Positions 32,202 to 42,205 are shown, counted from the stretch's first letter. The stretch: DNA of 64,000 nt from Isoptericola halalbus (GCA_009663185.1 VJZX01000015.1:23424-87423); one strand, 5' to 3'. Notes: generated by a model from the sequence alone, not told the origin. Numbers and translations are program-made.

Positions 32202-33038
32202 TCAACCCTCCTTGACGACGTCGTTGCGCAGGGTGCCGAGCCCGGTCACGGACGTGACGAGCTTCTGCCCGGGCTCAAGGTAGCGCGGGGGCTTGCGGGC
32301 GTGGCCGACGCCGCCGGGCGTCCCGGTGGCGATGACGTCGCCGGGATGGAGGGTCACGATCGCCGAGATGTAGGCCACGAGCGCGGCCGGGCCGAACACC
32401 ATGTCGTCGATCGCCGTGCGCTGCACCGGTTCGCCGTCGACCTCCGTCACCAGCTCACCCGCCGGGTCGACGGCGTCGAGTGTCGTCAGCCAGGGTCCGA
32501 ACGGCGTCGTCGCCTCGAACGTCTTGCCCTGCAACCACTGCGGGGTGCGGTACTGGAAGTCGCGCATCGTCACGTCGTTGATCACGGCGTATCCGGCGAT
32601 GGCGTCGGTGGCTTCCTCGACGGCGAGCCGGCGCGCGGTCCGGCCGACGACGACGGCGACCTCGCCCTCCCAGTCCACGGCGTCCGCGGCGTGACCCGGC
32701 AGCACTACGGGGTCGTACGGGCCGATCAGCGCCTCCGGGAACTTGGCGAAGAGCGTGGGGTGCTCGGGCAGCTCCCGGCCCATCTCCCGGATGTGGTTGC
32801 GGTAGTTGAGCCCGACGCAGACGATCTTGGACGGGCGGAGCACCGGCGGCGCCCACGCCTGGGGTTCGAGGCCGGCGAGGTCGTGGACCGGTCCGTCCGC
32901 GATCCGGGCGACCGTCTCCCACTGCGGGTCCTGGAGCAGCTGGCCGACGTCGGCGTGATCGGCGATCTCGACCGCGACCCCCTCGTCGACGCGGACGGCG
33001 ACGGTGCGCGTGCCGAGCCGGAGCGTTGCGAGCCTCAT
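32202..33038 (-). CDS. Fumarylpyruvate hydrolase (FAH family)
   Basis: A 278-aa FAH enzyme. Motifs: KIVCVGLNYRNHIREMG, metal-binding WEGEVAVVVGRTARRL, INDVTMRDFQYRTPQWLQGKTF (the FQ-rich block common in fumarylpyruvate hydrolases), and TLHPGDVIATGTPGGVG. It hydrolyses fumarylpyruvate to fumarate and pyruvate, the last step of the gentisate route. ATG 33038 overlaps the dioxygenase stop (ATGA). The specific activity is assigned from operon context; the family by sequence. Confidence 0.87.
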   Translation of the reverse strand: MRLATLRLGTRTVAVRVDEGVAVEIADHADVGQLLQDPQWETVARIADGPVHDLAGLEPQAWAPPVLRPSKIVCVGLNYRNHIREMGRELPEHPTLFAKFPEALIGPYDPVVLPGHAADAVDWEGEVAVVVGRTARRLAVEEATDAIAGYAVINDVTMRDFQYRTPQWLQGKTFEATTPFGPWLTTLDAVDPAGELVTEVDGEPVQRTAIDDMVFGPAALVAYISAIVTLHPGDVIATGTPGGVGHARKPPRYLEPGQKLVTSVTGLGTLRNDVVKEG

Positions 33039-34126
33039 GCCAGATCCTCGTTCCGCTGGCCGGGGACATAGGAGCGCGTGAACTGCAGCCGGTCGATGAT
33101 CGGGCCGTCGTTGAACCGGAACAGGTCGAACTGGCTGTCGGCGTGCAGCGACCACGGGACCCAGCTCGGCACGGCGAACAGGTCGCCCGTGCGCACCCGG
33201 TGCTCGGTGTCGGCCAGGACCACGGTCCCCTCGCCCTCGAACACCTGCCAGACCGAGGACCCGACCTCGTGCCGGACCGGAGTCGAGGCGCCGGCACGCA
33301 GCCGATGGAACTCGCAGCGCAGGGTCGGCATGACGTCGCCGCCGGTGGTCGGGTTGACGTAGCGGACGGCCGCGTGGCCCTGCTCGACGGTCGCCGGGTG
33401 ACCGGCGTCCTCGAGGGCGAGCTGCTCCGTCAACGCCCGGTCGGTGTGCTCCCAGCGGTAGGCGGCGAGCGGCGAGCTCGCGGTGTCCTCGAGCGCCGAC
33501 AGGGGCCGCAGACCGGGGTGCGCCCAGAGCCGCTCGGAGCGGGAGACGTCCGGTGACGCCTCGTCGGTGACGCGCTCGGAGCCGAACTCGAAGAAGCCGA
33601 CGTCGGCGTAGTGCGAGAACGGCACGTCCAGGCCGTCGATCCACGCCATGGGCTGGTCGGTGTCGTTGTGGTGACCGTGGAAGTTCCACCCCGGGGTGAG
33701 CAGGAGGTCGCCGCGGCGCATCGCGACGGGGTCGCCGTTGACGACCGTCCAGACGCCCTCGCCCTCGACGACGAACCGGAAGGCGTTCTGGCTGTGCCGG
33801 TGCTCGGGTGCGGTCTCGAACCCGCCGAGGTACTGGATCGCGCACCACAGCGTCGGCGTCGCGTAGGCCGTGCCGGGCAAGCCCGGGTTGGCCAGCCCGA
33901 TCGCCCGCCGCTCTCCCCCGCGCCCCACGGGCACGAGCTCGCCAGAACGCTCGGCGAGGGCGAACAGCGTGGACCACTCCCACACGTGCGGCACGGCCCT
34001 CGGCGAGGGCGTGAAGGGCATGAGGTCGTCGCGCTGGGTCCACAGCGGAGCCAGGTGGTGGGTGTCGAAGTCCTTGTAGAGCTGCTGGAGCTCCGGTGTG
34101 TCCGCGGTGCCGTCCATCTCCTGCAT
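33035..34126 (-). CDS. Gentisate 1,2-dioxygenase
   Basis: A 363-aa bicupin ring-cleavage dioxygenase. The first cupin has the iron-ligand pattern EHRHSQNAFRFVVEGEG and, further on, TPGWNFHGHHND; the second cupin is around TPVRHEVGSSVWQVFEGEG. The tail RFNDGPIIDRLQ is typical. It opens gentisate between C1 and C2 to maleylpyruvate with Fe(II) and O2. ATG 34126 (MQEMDG) is preceded by a strong aggagg site, so it is preferred over the frame start 15 codons earlier. First gene of the operon dioxygenase-hydrolase-isomerase-MarR. Confidence 0.91.
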   Translation of the reverse strand: MQEMDGTADTPELQQLYKDFDTHHLAPLWTQRDDLMPFTPSPRAVPHVWEWSTLFALAERSGELVPVGRGGERRAIGLANPGLPGTAYATPTLWCAIQYLGGFETAPEHRHSQNAFRFVVEGEGVWTVVNGDPVAMRRGDLLLTPGWNFHGHHNDTDQPMAWIDGLDVPFSHYADVGFFEFGSERVTDEASPDVSRSERLWAHPGLRPLSALEDTASSPLAAYRWEHTDRALTEQLALEDAGHPATVEQGHAAVRYVNPTTGGDVMPTLRCEFHRLRAGASTPVRHEVGSSVWQVFEGEGTVVLADTEHRVRTGDLFAVPSWVPWSLHADSQFDLFRFNDGPIIDRLQFTRSYVPGQRNEDLA

Positions 34127-34156
34127 GGTTGCTCCTCCTGGTGGCCTCGTCGCCAG

Positions 34157-34174
34157 TCGTTGGCTTGCCAACGA
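34157..34174. promoter_or_regulatory. Operator of the gentisate operon (18-bp palindrome)
   Basis: TCGTTGGCTTGCCAACGA has 8-bp perfect arms around a TT centre and lies 31 bp before the dioxygenase start. Size and symmetry suit a MarR dimer; the operon's last gene encodes one. Inferred autoregulated control. Confidence 0.65.
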
Positions 34175-34248
34175 TAGACCCGGGACGCTCCCCGAGTCCA
34201 GATCGCCACCGCCGCCCAGAGGGCTTGCCGAAGCGGATACGCTCGAGT

Positions 34249-34316
34249 CCTGTGGGGCACCAGCGGGGTTTCAGGCGGCCTCAGCAGCCCGCTCCCGTCC
34301 ACCGCCGCCCCACAGG
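34249..34316. other. Long-range inverted repeat in non-coding DNA
   Basis: CCTGTGGGGC (34249-34258) and GCCCCACAGG (34307-34316) are perfect complements 48 bases apart, with further G/C-rich pairing possible inside. The surrounding 34175-34464 has no recognisable gene. It could be a structured transcript or a mobile-element trace; no known RNA family is recognised. Confidence 0.4.
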
Positions 34317-34464
34317 AGGCGAGCCGAATTGGCAGGTCATACCGCCGCTCCAGCGACAACGGCGAATACACCACGAGCAGTTCGACTGATTTCCCGATTG
34401 CGGAACACGGCCACCCGGGAATCGTCCGGTGGTGCTGGTGACCGCCCGTGTCTACGGTGCTGGA

Positions 34465-34689
34465 ATGGCAAGCATCGTCCTTCGCGTTCGGCTGGTCAGC
34501 GGCGATCACATAGATCTCACGTACGAGGATCCGGACCTGGCCGATGAAGCGGCGGTCGTCGACCAGGCCGTCGCAACCCTGGCCCCGGACTCCGGCGTGC
34601 TGCGCTGCCGCCACGGGGACCGGCTCACCGTCCTGTACGGGCGCGGCGTGGCCGCCCTCGAGGTGTCACCCCGTGGCGCCGTTCTCTAG
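34465..34689 (+). CDS. Small hypothetical protein, 74 aa
   Basis: Begins MASIVLRVRLVSGDHIDLTY and has a regular beta-alternation with no membrane segment, signal or Cys pair. The start at 34465 is favoured over the longer frame because a TACGGT -10-like hexamer at 34453-34458 lies exactly 12 bases before it, the spacing seen before other probable leaderless genes in this window. Not recognised as a named family. It stands alone between the gentisate operon and decayed mobile DNA; it is probably a real gene, but this is not certain. Confidence 0.55.
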   Translation: MASIVLRVRLVSGDHIDLTYEDPDLADEAAVVDQAVATLAPDSGVLRCRHGDRLTVLYGRGVAALEVSPRGAVL

Positions 34690-35110
34690 GCGCCCCAGTC
34701 GTCACGTTCCATGAGCATGCTTGCCGATGGGGTCAGGATCTCGCCGACGGCTTCCCGGTAACGTTTCGTCTCGGACGTGGCGCCCGTCCTGCCGGGTACC
34801 TCGGCACGGCCGAGGTGGACGTCCAGGGGACGGTTCCAGGCGATGGCCTCGTGCGGGCGCAGCTCGGGATGTGCCGTGATGAAGTGCTCGAAGCGAACCG
34901 ATCGGAACGGTCGGCCGTTGTCCGTCACGATCGTGACCGCTGGGATCACGTTGCCGTCCCCCGTCGCGAGCGCAGGTCTCGAGCGAGCGGTCAGCCGAAC
35001 AAGTGCTCGTGGTCGCCAAGGGCGAGCTCGATCGCCACGATCACGTCGTGCTGTTCGCCGTGGCCGAGGTGTGCCAGGGGTGCTCGTACTTTGGACCAGT
35101 AGTCTCGGCA
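34686..35110 (-). pseudogene. IS3-type transposase (integrase core) remnant
   Basis: On the minus strand fragments of a DDE transposase can be read: DVIVAIELALGDHEHLFG, then in another frame IVTDNGRPFRSVRFEHF (the second catalytic Asp region) and FITAHPELR, directly joined to PHEAIAWNRPLDVHLG, the usual C-terminal block. The stretch that should carry the catalytic Glu is missing, and frameshifts split the rest. It is a dead copy; no terminal inverted repeats were found. It borders the lacI remnant, which suggests that insertion and deletion reshaped this spot. Confidence 0.65.
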
Positions 35111-35324
35111 CCTGGCGACGCTCACGCTCGTAGGCCTGGGTGAGGATCAGGCCCTCGTCGCGCGGCAGCCCCAGCACCGTGGCCTGCGAGACCCCGGTGC
35201 CCGTCGTGACGGCACATCGTCCCCACCTTGCGGTGGTCCCACGCCGGGTGCGCCAGCGCGTGCCGGCGCGCAACTTCCCGGACGGTCGCCCAGGCCGGGC
35301 GCCGCCACGGGGCCCTTGACCGCC

Positions 35325-35672
35325 TTCGGCGGAGCCGTGGACTCCCGCCAGATCACTTGGTGGATCGGCCGGCGCGACGGCTCCAGGTCGCGGTCGGCGA
35401 CAGCCTTGACCAGTCGCACCATCGCGTTGCGGCCAAGGCCTTCGAGATCGACCTCGACGCTGGTCAGCGACGGGGGCAAGTACCGGCAGATCTCTTCCTC
35501 GTCCCAGCCTGTGACGCTGAGGTCGGCAGGTACGTCCAGACCCCGGTCCGGGTCTCGGCGGTGCCCGCGATGCTGACGATCTCGACGGTGCAGGTACCGG
35601 GAGACGGTCTGGTGGGAGACGCCCGCGAGCCGGGCGACCCCCCTTCATCGTCGGCCGTGATCTTGACACAGG
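35325..35672 (-). pseudogene. lacI-family regulator remnant with internal deletion
   Basis: From about 35638 leftward one frame reads VARLAGVSHQTVSRYL, a textbook LacI helix-turn-helix, and about 30 codons later GLDVPADLSVTGWDEE and PSLTSVEVDLEGLGRNAM, ending in VIWRESTAP. These are the start and the end of a LacI repressor; some 200 residues between them are gone. A G-run before the helix-turn-helix breaks the frame from the presumed start. It is divergent from the beta-helix gene at 35901, whose promoter still has matching palindromes. Confidence 0.72.
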
Positions 35673-35691
35673 AGTGAACGTTCAATACTCT
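35663..35691 (+). promoter_or_regulatory. Promoter of the beta-helix gene
   Basis: TTGACA (35663-35668), 17-bp spacer, TACTCT (35686-35691). The predicted transcript start near 35698 leaves a leader of about 200 bases before ATG 35901. The spacer contains a LacI-type palindrome. Confidence 0.6.
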
Positions 35692-35717
35692 CCTGAAACC
35701 CAAAAGGTGAACGTTCA
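35675..35717. promoter_or_regulatory. Twin LacI-type operators TGAACGTTCA
   Basis: The perfect 10-bp palindrome TGAACGTTCA occurs at 35675-35684 (inside the promoter spacer) and again at 35708-35717 (just after the expected transcript start). Centre spacing is 33 bp, about three helical turns, so two dimers would bind on one face. The neighbouring lacI is broken, so the gene is either derepressed or controlled in trans. Confidence 0.62.
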
Positions 35718-35900
35718 TTTTCCACCTGGGGGAGTATCACTCCTGGTGTCCACGTCCCTCACGCTCGCCATGCCCCTCGACCGCGGCGTGCCCGGCCCCG
35801 ACTCCTCCTGCTCCGCCTTCGACCTGCGGTCGCACATCTGTAGCACGGCGGCCATCGCCGTCCTGCCGAAGAACTCCGAACTCAAAGAAGAGACGAGTCA

Positions 35901-38540
35901 ATGATGACCACCCGCAAACCGCCGCGGCGCACGATCGCCGCCGTGGTGTTCGCTCTGCTCGCTGCATTGGCGGTCACCGTCCCGGGCTCCGTGGCGACCG
36001 CCGCCACGGGGACCACGTACTACGTCAGCGCGACCGGCAGCGACACCAACGCCGGAACCAGCTCCGACCAGCCGTGGCGCTCGCTGAGCAAGGTGAACTC
36101 GACCACCTTCCAGCCGGGCGACACCATCCTCCTGCGTAGCGGCGACGCCTGGACCGGCCAGCTGTGGCCGAAGGGCTCCGGCACCGACGGTGCACCGATC
36201 ACGATCGACAGCTACGGCACCGGCGCCAAGCCGAGCATCGCCGGCGCCGGCACCGTCGCCGACGCGGTGCGGTTGTTCAACCAGGAGTACTGGGAGATCC
36301 GCAACCTGGACGTGTCGAACGCGGCACCCGCGACGGCGACGCCTGGTGAGAACCTCGGCGACTTCCGCGGCATCGGCGTGCACGGCGACAACGGCCAGAC
36401 GCTGGACCACTTCGTGATCGACTCGGTCGACGTGCACGACGTCACCGGCGAGATCAACTGGATCGGTGGCAGCGGCTCCGGCACCCCGGGCATCAACTGG
36501 GGCACCGGGTGGGACCGCTCGAAGAACACCGGCGGCATCATCTTCCTCACCTCCGTGGCGGACATCGCGAACCCGGGCAACCCGACGGTGCTCTCCGGTA
36601 TCACCGTGCAGAACTCCACGATCAAGAACACCTCGTTCGGTGGCATCACCGTCAAGCAGTACACCGGCGACGCGCCGGGCGCGGTCGAGACCGGCTGGGG
36701 CACCCGCCGCACCGCCGGCGACTCGCGCTTCACGCCGCACACGGACGTCGTCATCCGCGGCAACTACCTCACCCAGAAGGGCACCCAGTTCGGCGCCAAC
36801 GGCGTCTACCTGACCAACGTCCGCGGCGGCCTCGTCGAGGACAACGTGGTCGACAACGTCGGCGTGTCCGGCATCGAGACCTACGCCGCTGACCAGGTCA
36901 CCGTCCAGTTCAACGAGGTCTTCGGGACCCAACGGGCCAACGGTAGCGCCGACGGCAACGGCATGGACCCCGACATCGCCACCACCAACCAGGTGTTCCA
37001 GTACAACTACCTGCACGACAACGAGGACGGCGTTCTCCTCTGCGCCTGCAACAGCAACTTCAAGTTCGGCAGCGCCATCGTCCGCTACAACGTCGTCACC
37101 GGCTCGACACGGTGGAACCTCCACCTGTCCCAGACGTCGGGCACGACCGCCCACGTCTACAACAACGTCTTCGCCAGCAGCACCGCGCCGAACATGGTCT
37201 CGGGCGGCACCAGCGGTCCGGTGACGATGAGCAACAACCTGTTCATCTCGGACCGCTCCGACGTCACGTTCGTCACGCCGACCAACGCGATCTACCAGAA
37301 CAATGGGTACTCGTCGAACCTCACCCCGCCCTCGAAGGAGAGCAGCCCCGTGGTCGGGAACCCGCAGTTCGTGGACCCCAGCGTCACGGGGCCCTACGGA
37401 GACGAGAACGGCACCCGGCTCGACACCGCCGAGAACTTCGCGCTGCGTGAGGGATCGGTATTCATCGACGCGGGCATCGAGATCGCCGGCAACGGCGGAC
37501 GCGACTTCGCCGGTGCGGAGATGCCGAGCGGCGTGGGAACCGACCTGGGCGCTTTCGAGGCCCCCGGCGACCCGGTGTACTCGGTGAACGAGACGTTCGA
37601 CGCCCTGTCGACCGGACCTCTCGCCAACGGGAAGAACGGGTGGCGGGTCGTTGCCACCAACAACGCCGTCGACATCGTCGAGACCCCGTCTGCCAGCGAC
37701 AAGAGCGTCCGGCTGCAGCGCTGGACCGACGGCGGCGGCACCGACGGCACGAACCTCGCTCGCGCCTTCGCCGACCCGCTGGACGGCGTCGTCACGATCG
37801 ACACCAAGGTGATGCGCAACGACACCGAGGCCGGCTTCTTCGGGCTGCCGTACGTGTACAACGCCGACGGTCAGCCGGCGGTCAGCGTCGCCTTCGCCTA
37901 CGGCCAGATCAGGGCGTACCAGGGGACCTCCTCGACCGTCGTCGGCTCGTACCAGTCGGGCCAGTGGTACGACATCGCGCTCACCATCGACACCGACGCG
38001 CAGCGGTACAGCCTCGACGTCGACGGTCAGCGGGTGGTCTCGAACGCCACCCTCCGCAACTCCCTGCCCGGTGTCGCACGGGTCGCCTGGTACGCCAACG
38101 GCGGCGAGCGCGGCTCGGTCCATGTCGACGACGTGAACATCGAGGCTGCGGGCCCGGTCAGCGGACAGACCTATCGCATCCGGAACGAGTCGACCGGGCG
38201 GTACCTCGACTCCGGAGCCGACGGGGCCCTCACGCTGGAGCCTGGCAGCATCTACGACGACCAGCACTGGATCCTCAAGGAGGAGCAGCCCGGGTACTGG
38301 ACGATCGACAACGTCCGGACCGGCCGCGAGCTCGTCGACACCGATCCCGACGGCGTGGTCATCTGGAACACCGGATGGCTCGGGGACGACTCGCTCTGGG
38401 CGATCGACGCCGTCGACGGCGGGTTCCGGATCGACAACAAGCAGAGCGGGCGCGGATACCTCTTCGGGTCGGGTAGCTCGGTCGGTTGGAACACCGGAGC
38501 TGCCGACGCGAACACTGTCTGGACGCTCGAACCACAGTAG
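35901..38540 (+). CDS. Secreted right-handed beta-helix protein with LamG-like and ricin-type C-terminal domains
   Basis: An 879-aa exported protein. Signal peptide about 1-35 (RRTIAAVVFALLAALAV, AxA-type end). Residues 36 to about 555 form a parallel beta-helix beginning with the YYVSATGSDTNAGTSS block typical of pectate-lyase-like and DUF1565 proteins, with many NGV/NNV turns. From about 558 to 755 is a jelly-roll (LamG/concanavalin-like) domain; from about 756 to the end is a ricin-type trefoil (YRIRNESTGRYLDSG, QHWIL, repeated W motifs). It is probably a polysaccharide lyase or hydrolase with carbohydrate-binding tail; the catalytic residues cannot be named. A purine-rich aaagaagaga site precedes the start. 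Confidence 0.8.
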   Translation: MMTTRKPPRRTIAAVVFALLAALAVTVPGSVATAATGTTYYVSATGSDTNAGTSSDQPWRSLSKVNSTTFQPGDTILLRSGDAWTGQLWPKGSGTDGAPITIDSYGTGAKPSIAGAGTVADAVRLFNQEYWEIRNLDVSNAAPATATPGENLGDFRGIGVHGDNGQTLDHFVIDSVDVHDVTGEINWIGGSGSGTPGINWGTGWDRSKNTGGIIFLTSVADIANPGNPTVLSGITVQNSTIKNTSFGGITVKQYTGDAPGAVETGWGTRRTAGDSRFTPHTDVVIRGNYLTQKGTQFGANGVYLTNVRGGLVEDNVVDNVGVSGIETYAADQVTVQFNEVFGTQRANGSADGNGMDPDIATTNQVFQYNYLHDNEDGVLLCACNSNFKFGSAIVRYNVVTGSTRWNLHLSQTSGTTAHVYNNVFASSTAPNMVSGGTSGPVTMSNNLFISDRSDVTFVTPTNAIYQNNGYSSNLTPPSKESSPVVGNPQFVDPSVTGPYGDENGTRLDTAENFALREGSVFIDAGIEIAGNGGRDFAGAEMPSGVGTDLGAFEAPGDPVYSVNETFDALSTGPLANGKNGWRVVATNNAVDIVETPSASDKSVRLQRWTDGGGTDGTNLARAFADPLDGVVTIDTKVMRNDTEAGFFGLPYVYNADGQPAVSVAFAYGQIRAYQGTSSTVVGSYQSGQWYDIALTIDTDAQRYSLDVDGQRVVSNATLRNSLPGVARVAWYANGGERGSVHVDDVNIEAAGPVSGQTYRIRNESTGRYLDSGADGALTLEPGSIYDDQHWILKEEQPGYWTIDNVRTGRELVDTDPDGVVIWNTGWLGDDSLWAIDAVDGGFRIDNKQSGRGYLFGSGSSVGWNTGAADANTVWTLEPQ

Positions 38541-38573
38541 GAAGACGGCGGCAGGAAGTAGCGCTACCGTCTG

Positions 38574-38608
38574 GCGGCCGGGCTCCGTGAACCACGGGGT
38601 CCGGCCGC
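38574..38608 (+). terminator. Terminator of the beta-helix gene
   Basis: GCGGCCGG and CCGTG pair with CACGG and CCGGCCGC around a 3-base internal bulge and a short loop, 33 bp after the stop. A strong GC hairpin without a clear T-tract. Confidence 0.65.
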
Positions 38609-38844
38609 TTCACTACCCCCGACCGGTCCGAGTCCGGCTCATCTTCCTGCTCGCTGTCTGAGGACGGCCTCTACCATAACCATGGCGTGGTGCCGGGCGG
38701 TTCGACGGCGCAGGGCTCCAGCAGCGGGGGTGCCACAACGGCCAGAACGAGCGGTGGAGCCTGTGATCGGTTGCTCCCGCGAGCAGGTGCCGACTGACGC
38801 ACCGACAGCACAGGTCTCCGCATGACGGACCGATCGTCCGCGGC

Positions 38845-38887
38845 ACGAGCGAGGTCATGCCTCGTCAAGGGGCATGACCTCGCTCGT
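38845..38887. repeat. Perfect inverted repeat, 17-bp arms, 9-base loop
   Basis: ACGAGCGAGGTCATGCC (38845-38861) is followed after nine bases by its exact complement (38871-38887). It is far from any gene end, so it is not an obvious terminator. It may be the end of a mobile element, a protein-binding cruciform site, or part of a small RNA. Confidence 0.8.
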
Positions 38888-39023
38888 CGAACGCGTCGAG
38901 GCTCCTGCAGTTTGGTAGGTCATGCGAGTGCGACCGATGAACGTCACGATCTGGCCGTTCGCACGGCAGTGGGTCACCGGCAACACTGATGACCGCTTTC
39001 GCACAGAGTCTCCGAACTCGTCA

Positions 39024-39082
39024 GGGGCACTCAGAACGACGCGGGGATCCCGCAGGTGCACTGGTTCAAGTCCACGTGCCCC
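39024..39082 (+). other. tRNA-like fragment (degenerate)
   Basis: A 7-bp acceptor-like stem GGGGCAC / GTGCCCC encloses GGTTCAAGTCC, a normal T-loop core, and a small hairpin GCGGG-GAT-CCCGC. At 59 bases it lacks a D arm and a proper seven-base anticodon loop, so it is not a functional tRNA. It may be a decayed gene or attachment-site trace. Confidence 0.3.
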
Positions 39083-39199
39083 TACACGCCGCGCTCGGCG
39101 ACATGCCGCGCAACACGGGCCACGGCACGACGCCGCATCCCGGAGCCGATCTTGCACTTGCGCTGGTCAGCCACACCCGGCGGAGACCCCGAATCCTCC

Positions 39200-39565
39200 C
39201 TAGACGTTGAAGCCGAGCATCCGCAGCTGCTCGCGCCCCTCGTCGGTGATCTTCTCCGGGCCCCACGGCGGCATCCAGACCCAGTTGATCCGGAAGCCGG
39301 CGATGATGCCCTCGAGGGCAGTCGCGGACTGGTCCTCGATGACGTCGGTCAGCGGGCACGCCGCCGAGGTGAGCGTCATGTCGATCGTCGCGTGGTTGTT
39401 CTGGTCGATCTGGACCCCGTACACGAGGCCCAGGTCGACGACGTTGATGCCCAGCTCCGGGTCGATGACGTCGCGCAGAGCCTCCTCGACGTCGGCGACC
39501 GTCGTCGGGCTGGCCGGCGTGGTCGAGACCGTCGGGGCGCCCGTCGTCTCGGTGTTCTCGGTCAT
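39200..39565 (-). CDS. sufT: SufT-like metal-sulfur cluster assembly factor (DUF59)
   Basis: A 121-aa DUF59/MIP18-type protein: DVIDPELGINVVDLGLVYGV, the single conserved Cys in LTSAACPLTD, and a C-terminal WMPPWGPEKITDEGREQLRMLGF. It acts in late steps of Fe-S protein maturation. ATG 39565 (MTENTE) is chosen over the frame start ten codons upstream. Last gene of the suf operon, 13 bp after sufU. The first 25 residues are Thr/Ala/Pro-rich and variable. Confidence 0.88.
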   Translation of the reverse strand: MTENTETTGAPTVSTTPASPTTVADVEEALRDVIDPELGINVVDLGLVYGVQIDQNNHATIDMTLTSAACPLTDVIEDQSATALEGIIAGFRINWVWMPPWGPEKITDEGREQLRMLGFNV

Positions 39566-39578
39566 CGTCTCCTCCGGT

Positions 39579-40058
39579 TCAGCCCGCCAGCGCACCGCTG
39601 CGCGCGAGCGAGTCCTTGAGCGCCGCCCAGCCGAGCAGCGCGCACTTGATGCGGGCGGGGTACTGCGAGACCCCGGTGAACGCCGTCGCGTCCCCGAGCG
39701 CGTCGAGCGCTTCGTCGTCGTCCAGGCCCTTGCCGCGCGAGGACATCAGGTCGTGGAAGATCGTGTCCAGGCGCGCGACGTCGGCCAGGTCGCGCCCGGT
39801 CACGAGCTCGGTCATGACCGACGTCGAGGCCTGCGAGATCGAGCACCCCTGGCCTTCCCAGGACACTGCCGCCACGGTCGAGCCGGCGGCATCGACACTC
39901 ACGTCGACACGCAGGGTCACCTCGTCGCCGCACGTCGGGTTCACCTGGTGCGACTCTCCCGCGAGGTGCCCCTCGGGCACCTCGGCGAGTCCCCGACCCA
40001 CGGGGTGCTTCGCATGGTCCAGGATCACCGCCTGGTACATCTGCTCGAGCGAGCTCAC
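39579..40058 (-). CDS. sufU: SufU, zinc-dependent sulfurtransferase of SUF
   Basis: A 159-aa IscU-like protein with Cys residues in NPTCGDEVTL, GQGCSISQAS and RIKCALLGW, plus the insertion around VTGRDL that marks the Gram-positive SufU group. It takes sulfur from SufS and passes it to SufBCD. It lies between sufS (12-bp gap) and sufT. Confidence 0.92.
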   Translation of the reverse strand: MSSLEQMYQAVILDHAKHPVGRGLAEVPEGHLAGESHQVNPTCGDEVTLRVDVSVDAAGSTVAAVSWEGQGCSISQASTSVMTELVTGRDLADVARLDTIFHDLMSSRGKGLDDDEALDALGDATAFTGVSQYPARIKCALLGWAALKDSLARSGALAG

Positions 40059-40070
40059 GCCTCGTCCTCC

Positions 40071-42168
<2,098 letters not shown>

Positions 42169-42205
42169 CAGGTGGTTCTCCAGGTCTGTTGCGAAAGTGT
42201 GGGGG

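Larger units (their letters stand above)
38612..39199. other. Gene-poor stretch, about 590 bp
   Basis: No open frame here looks like a protein: the longest (about 100 codons, minus strand, 38855-39157) is rich in Arg and Cys without a family match. The stretch holds a perfect 17-bp-arm inverted repeat (38845-38887) and a tRNA-like fold (39024-39082). Probably decayed mobile or intergenic DNA. Confidence 0.6.

Noticed and set aside
35674..35904. 76-codon frame ending in ATGA overlap with the beta-helix gene start
   Set aside because: It begins inside the promoter and operators, has no ribosome site and no family; more likely untranslated leader.
35898..38267. 789-codon minus-strand open frame
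   Set aside because: Exact antisense of the secreted beta-helix gene, which has a signal peptide, recognisable domains and a promoter; the antisense translation is only Val/Ala/Asp/Arg low complexity.
39024..39082. Functional tRNA gene
   Set aside because: No D arm, no seven-base anticodon loop and one mismatch in the T stem; kept only as a possible relic.
38855..39157. 100-codon minus-strand frame in the gene-poor stretch
   Set aside because: Arg/Cys-rich composition, no domain, and it runs through the inverted repeat.
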